A DNA stretch of 64,000 nucleotides. It comes from Apteryx mantelli. Taxonomy: Eukaryota > Chordata > Aves > Apterygiformes > Apterygidae. Position numbers and translations under genes: made by a program. The notes beneath the pieces were generated by a model. That model was not told the origin of the DNA and did no database searches. It saw only the letters and a list, made by a program, of their open reading frames with translations. This document shows positions 62,601 through 64,000 of this stretch, piece after piece. Numbering within the stretch: position 1 is the first letter of the stretch; each line of letters begins with the position of its first letter. The stretch lies in contig NC_090013.1 in the NCBI RefSeq assembly GCF_036417845.1, positions 315,001 through 379,000 on the forward strand. Direction: 5' to 3'.

Positions 62601-62886
62601 GATGCACCAGGCAGCCCCGCTGACCTCCCCCCCCCCCCCCCGCTCTCCTGCAGACTACGACCCCCCCGTGCTCCCGGCCGTGCTGCCAGTCGTGGCCGTG
62701 CTGGTTGCTGCGCTCCTCGCCGGGATCATCTACGGCATCTACTACCGCAAGAAGAAGATCCAAGAGTATGAGCTGCGGAAGAAGCAGCGGCAGCTGGAGA
62801 TGCAGCAGCTGGAGATGCAGCCCCTGTCTGGACACTCGCCGGAGGCGGCCGCTTCCAACGGATCGGCGCCGGCGGCCGGGCCGTAG
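59614..62886 (+). CDS. ICAM-like, three Ig domains (third ICAM), partial duplicate of the second
   Basis: Exons 59614-59671, 60435-60719, 61416-61694, 61806-62048 and 62654-62886 give 365 residues. Order: signal peptide ([15 protein letters not shown]); Ig1 with [11 protein letters not shown], keeping the Glu34-equivalent, and CYFTCFGQ; an Ig domain resembling Ig4 of the second ICAM (FPDPLLAIS...[17 protein letters not shown]); an Ig domain almost identical to Ig5 of the second ICAM ([20 protein letters not shown]); and a transmembrane helix and tail ([20 protein letters not shown]) also almost identical. Counterparts of Ig2 and Ig3 are absent, which makes it a shortened paralogue. The last intron shares its start and its minisatellite unit with that of the second gene. 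All splice sites and the frame are intact. No good polyadenylation signal was found in the first kilobase downstream. Confidence 0.9.
59690..60260. repeat. Minisatellite in third ICAM intron 1
   Basis: This is a degenerate array of about 20- to 36-bp units of the type CAGCTCC(A/C)(T/C)GGGA with CATGCCGTGCATCCC pieces, filling most of the intron up to the pentamer block. Confidence 0.8.
60265..60410. repeat. CCATG/CCGTG pentanucleotide array in third ICAM intron 1
   Basis: About 145 bp of GCCAT, GCCGT, GCGCT and GCTGT pentamers occur, of the same family as 50628-50735 and 53925-54020. It ends about 25 bp before the Ig1 exon acceptor. Confidence 0.9.
60936..61350. repeat. 72-bp minisatellite in third ICAM intron 2
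   Basis: Nearly identical 72-bp units start at about 60936, 61008, 61080, 61152, 61224 and 61296. They contain GGATGCTGGCAGGATGCGGT and GGGGCAGATGCCGGTGGGAT. Preceding, shorter units (60790-60935) are more diverged. Confidence 0.95.
62049..62635. repeat. GGGATGCAATGGGG minisatellite in third ICAM intron 4
   Basis: The array starts with the same roughly 40 bases after the donor as intron 6 of the second ICAM, then GGGATGCA(AT/CC)GGGG-type units for about 550 bp, nearly twice the length of its partner. It ends in a poly-C tract before the acceptor. Confidence 0.93.
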
Positions 62887-64000
62887 CGGGGGCTGGTGGG
62901 GTCGCCCAGGATGCTCACACCCCCCCCCCCCAGCAGCACCCCACGGGACATGCTGCCCCACGGCGGTGGGGAAGGACTCAGGGTCGAGCCCAGGTGTCCG
63001 GGTGGGAAGTGCCAGGGGGTCCCAGCTCCGGCCCTGCTCCCGGCGGGGCCATGTGGAGCAAAGCGTGGGGCCAATGCACAGTGCCTGTGGGCGGGATGGC
63101 ATCCCGGCATTGCCCTGGCCAGCGCTTCCTGCTCCGCGGCCGGAGGGGTCGGATGATGCCGGGACGGTGCCGAGCCGCGGCCGGGGTTGCGCCGGTCCTG
63201 GAGCAGCTTCCTTAGCCACACGCAGCCAGCAAAAAAGCTTTTGTGCTGGGGAACCTGTCGGTGTTCGCTCCATTGAGGGAGGGCTGGGAGCTGTTTGGGG
63301 AGTGGGAATGGCGCCAGGAAACGGGAGCCCGGAGCGGGGTCTCTCCGTGGGGAGCGGGGGCTCCAGCTGCAGCTCTGGCCCAGCTGGGCCTGGAGCCACC
63401 GGCTGCCGTGGGATCCAGCCCGGAGCTGCCAGCTGCCACGGGATCCAGCATGTCCCGGGGCCTGGAGCGCCAGGCGGTGGCCAGCGCATGGTGGGGGGGG
63501 TCAGTCATCCTCGGCAGAGCCGCATTGCCCCGGGAAGGGGCCATGGATGGAGCCAGGGCCGGAGGCAGGGATAAGGGCTGGAGCTGAGGTTCGGATATGG
63601 AGGGTGGAGCTAGGTCTGGGTCTGGGAAATGGAGCCAGGGATAAGGGCTGGGGATGGAGTACGGAGCAGGGGATGGGGATGGGGCAGAGCTGGGGGCTGG
63701 AGGCAGGGATAAGGGCTGGGGATGGGCATGGAGCAGGGCTGGGGCTGGGGGCCAGGGCCAGGGGAGGGCTGGAGCCAGGGAAAGGGACTGAGCCGGAGTC
63801 GGGGCCAGAGCTGGCGTCCCGGAAGCCGGGGGGGAGGCGGCCGCGCACCATCGCTGCCGAGGAGGTGGCGTGGGCCGGCGGTAGCGCTGCACCGCGCTGC
63901 GTGGGCCGTGCACAGCTGTGCAGCCGAGCCAGCTGCCGCTGCGCAGGGGAGTCGCGCCGGGCTGCCGTGGGGGACGGGGAGGCGGCGAGGGGCGTCCCAC
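62887..64000. other. Downstream flank of third ICAM
   Basis: This stretch is unique GC-rich sequence, then a GGAGC(C/T)AGGGATAAGGGCTGG minisatellite (about 63560-63790, 20- to 25-bp units), then CpG-rich sequence to the window end that could belong to the promoter or first exon of the next gene. No supported exon was found on either strand. Confidence 0.6.
63560..63790. repeat. GGGATAAGGGCTGG minisatellite
   Basis: This is a degenerate array with units of about 20-30 bp built of GGAGCCAGGG, ATAAGGGCTGGGGATGG and GAGCAGGG blocks. Confidence 0.8.

Noticed and set aside
63800-64000. First exon of a next gene at the window edge
   Set aside because: CpG-rich sequence is suggestive, but no ATG with donor, domain or homology could be identified.

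Overview
The window is vertebrate nuclear DNA, almost certainly avian. The genes are spliced with GT-AG introns. The introns are very short, base composition is extremely GC- and CpG-rich, and about a third of the window is tandem minisatellite, which is typical of a bird microchromosome ('dot' chromosome). Gene content, order and orientation, PPAN(+) P2RY11(+) EIF3G(-) DNMT1(-) S1PR2(-) MRPL4(+) ICAM(+) ICAM(+) ICAM(+), match the region around DNMT1 and ICAM1 on human chromosome 19p13.2 as I remember it. I cannot name the species from sequence alone.

Layout. 1-356 is a CpG-rich promoter with three ETS sites. 357-4189 is PPAN (ribosome biogenesis, 12 coding exons), with four box C/D snoRNAs in its introns, all of the SNORD105 type aimed at one 18S rRNA site. 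5412-6365 is P2RY11 (purinergic GPCR). 7027-10267 is EIF3G (11 coding exons, minus). 10732-30619 is DNMT1 (34 coding exons, minus; predicted 1519 residues). Its 3.7-kb first intron holds a CpG-rich block and a higher-order minisatellite, and there is an E2F-type palindrome about 38 bp before its start codon. 30620-34785 holds the DNMT1 promoter, a fossil solo LTR and purine-pyrimidine alternating repeats. 34786-35838 is S1PR2 (single coding exon, minus). 35839-42882 is gene-free, CpG-rich and repeat-rich. 42883-45433 is MRPL4 (9 exons). 46469-48265, 53563-58037 and 59614-62886 are three tandem intercellular adhesion molecule genes with 3, 5 and 3 Ig domains. The last two share a recently duplicated 3' half.

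The exon chains of PPAN, EIF3G, DNMT1, MRPL4 and the three ICAM genes were built by hand from splice sites, and each sums to an uninterrupted frame. Long open frames elsewhere follow GC-rich tandem repeats and were not called as genes. How the genes relate: PPAN, its snoRNAs, EIF3G and MRPL4 are housekeeping translation or ribosome genes with ETS/GC-box promoters. DNMT1 is the replication-coupled maintenance methyltransferase. P2RY11, S1PR2 and the ICAMs are cell-surface signalling and leukocyte-adhesion genes.
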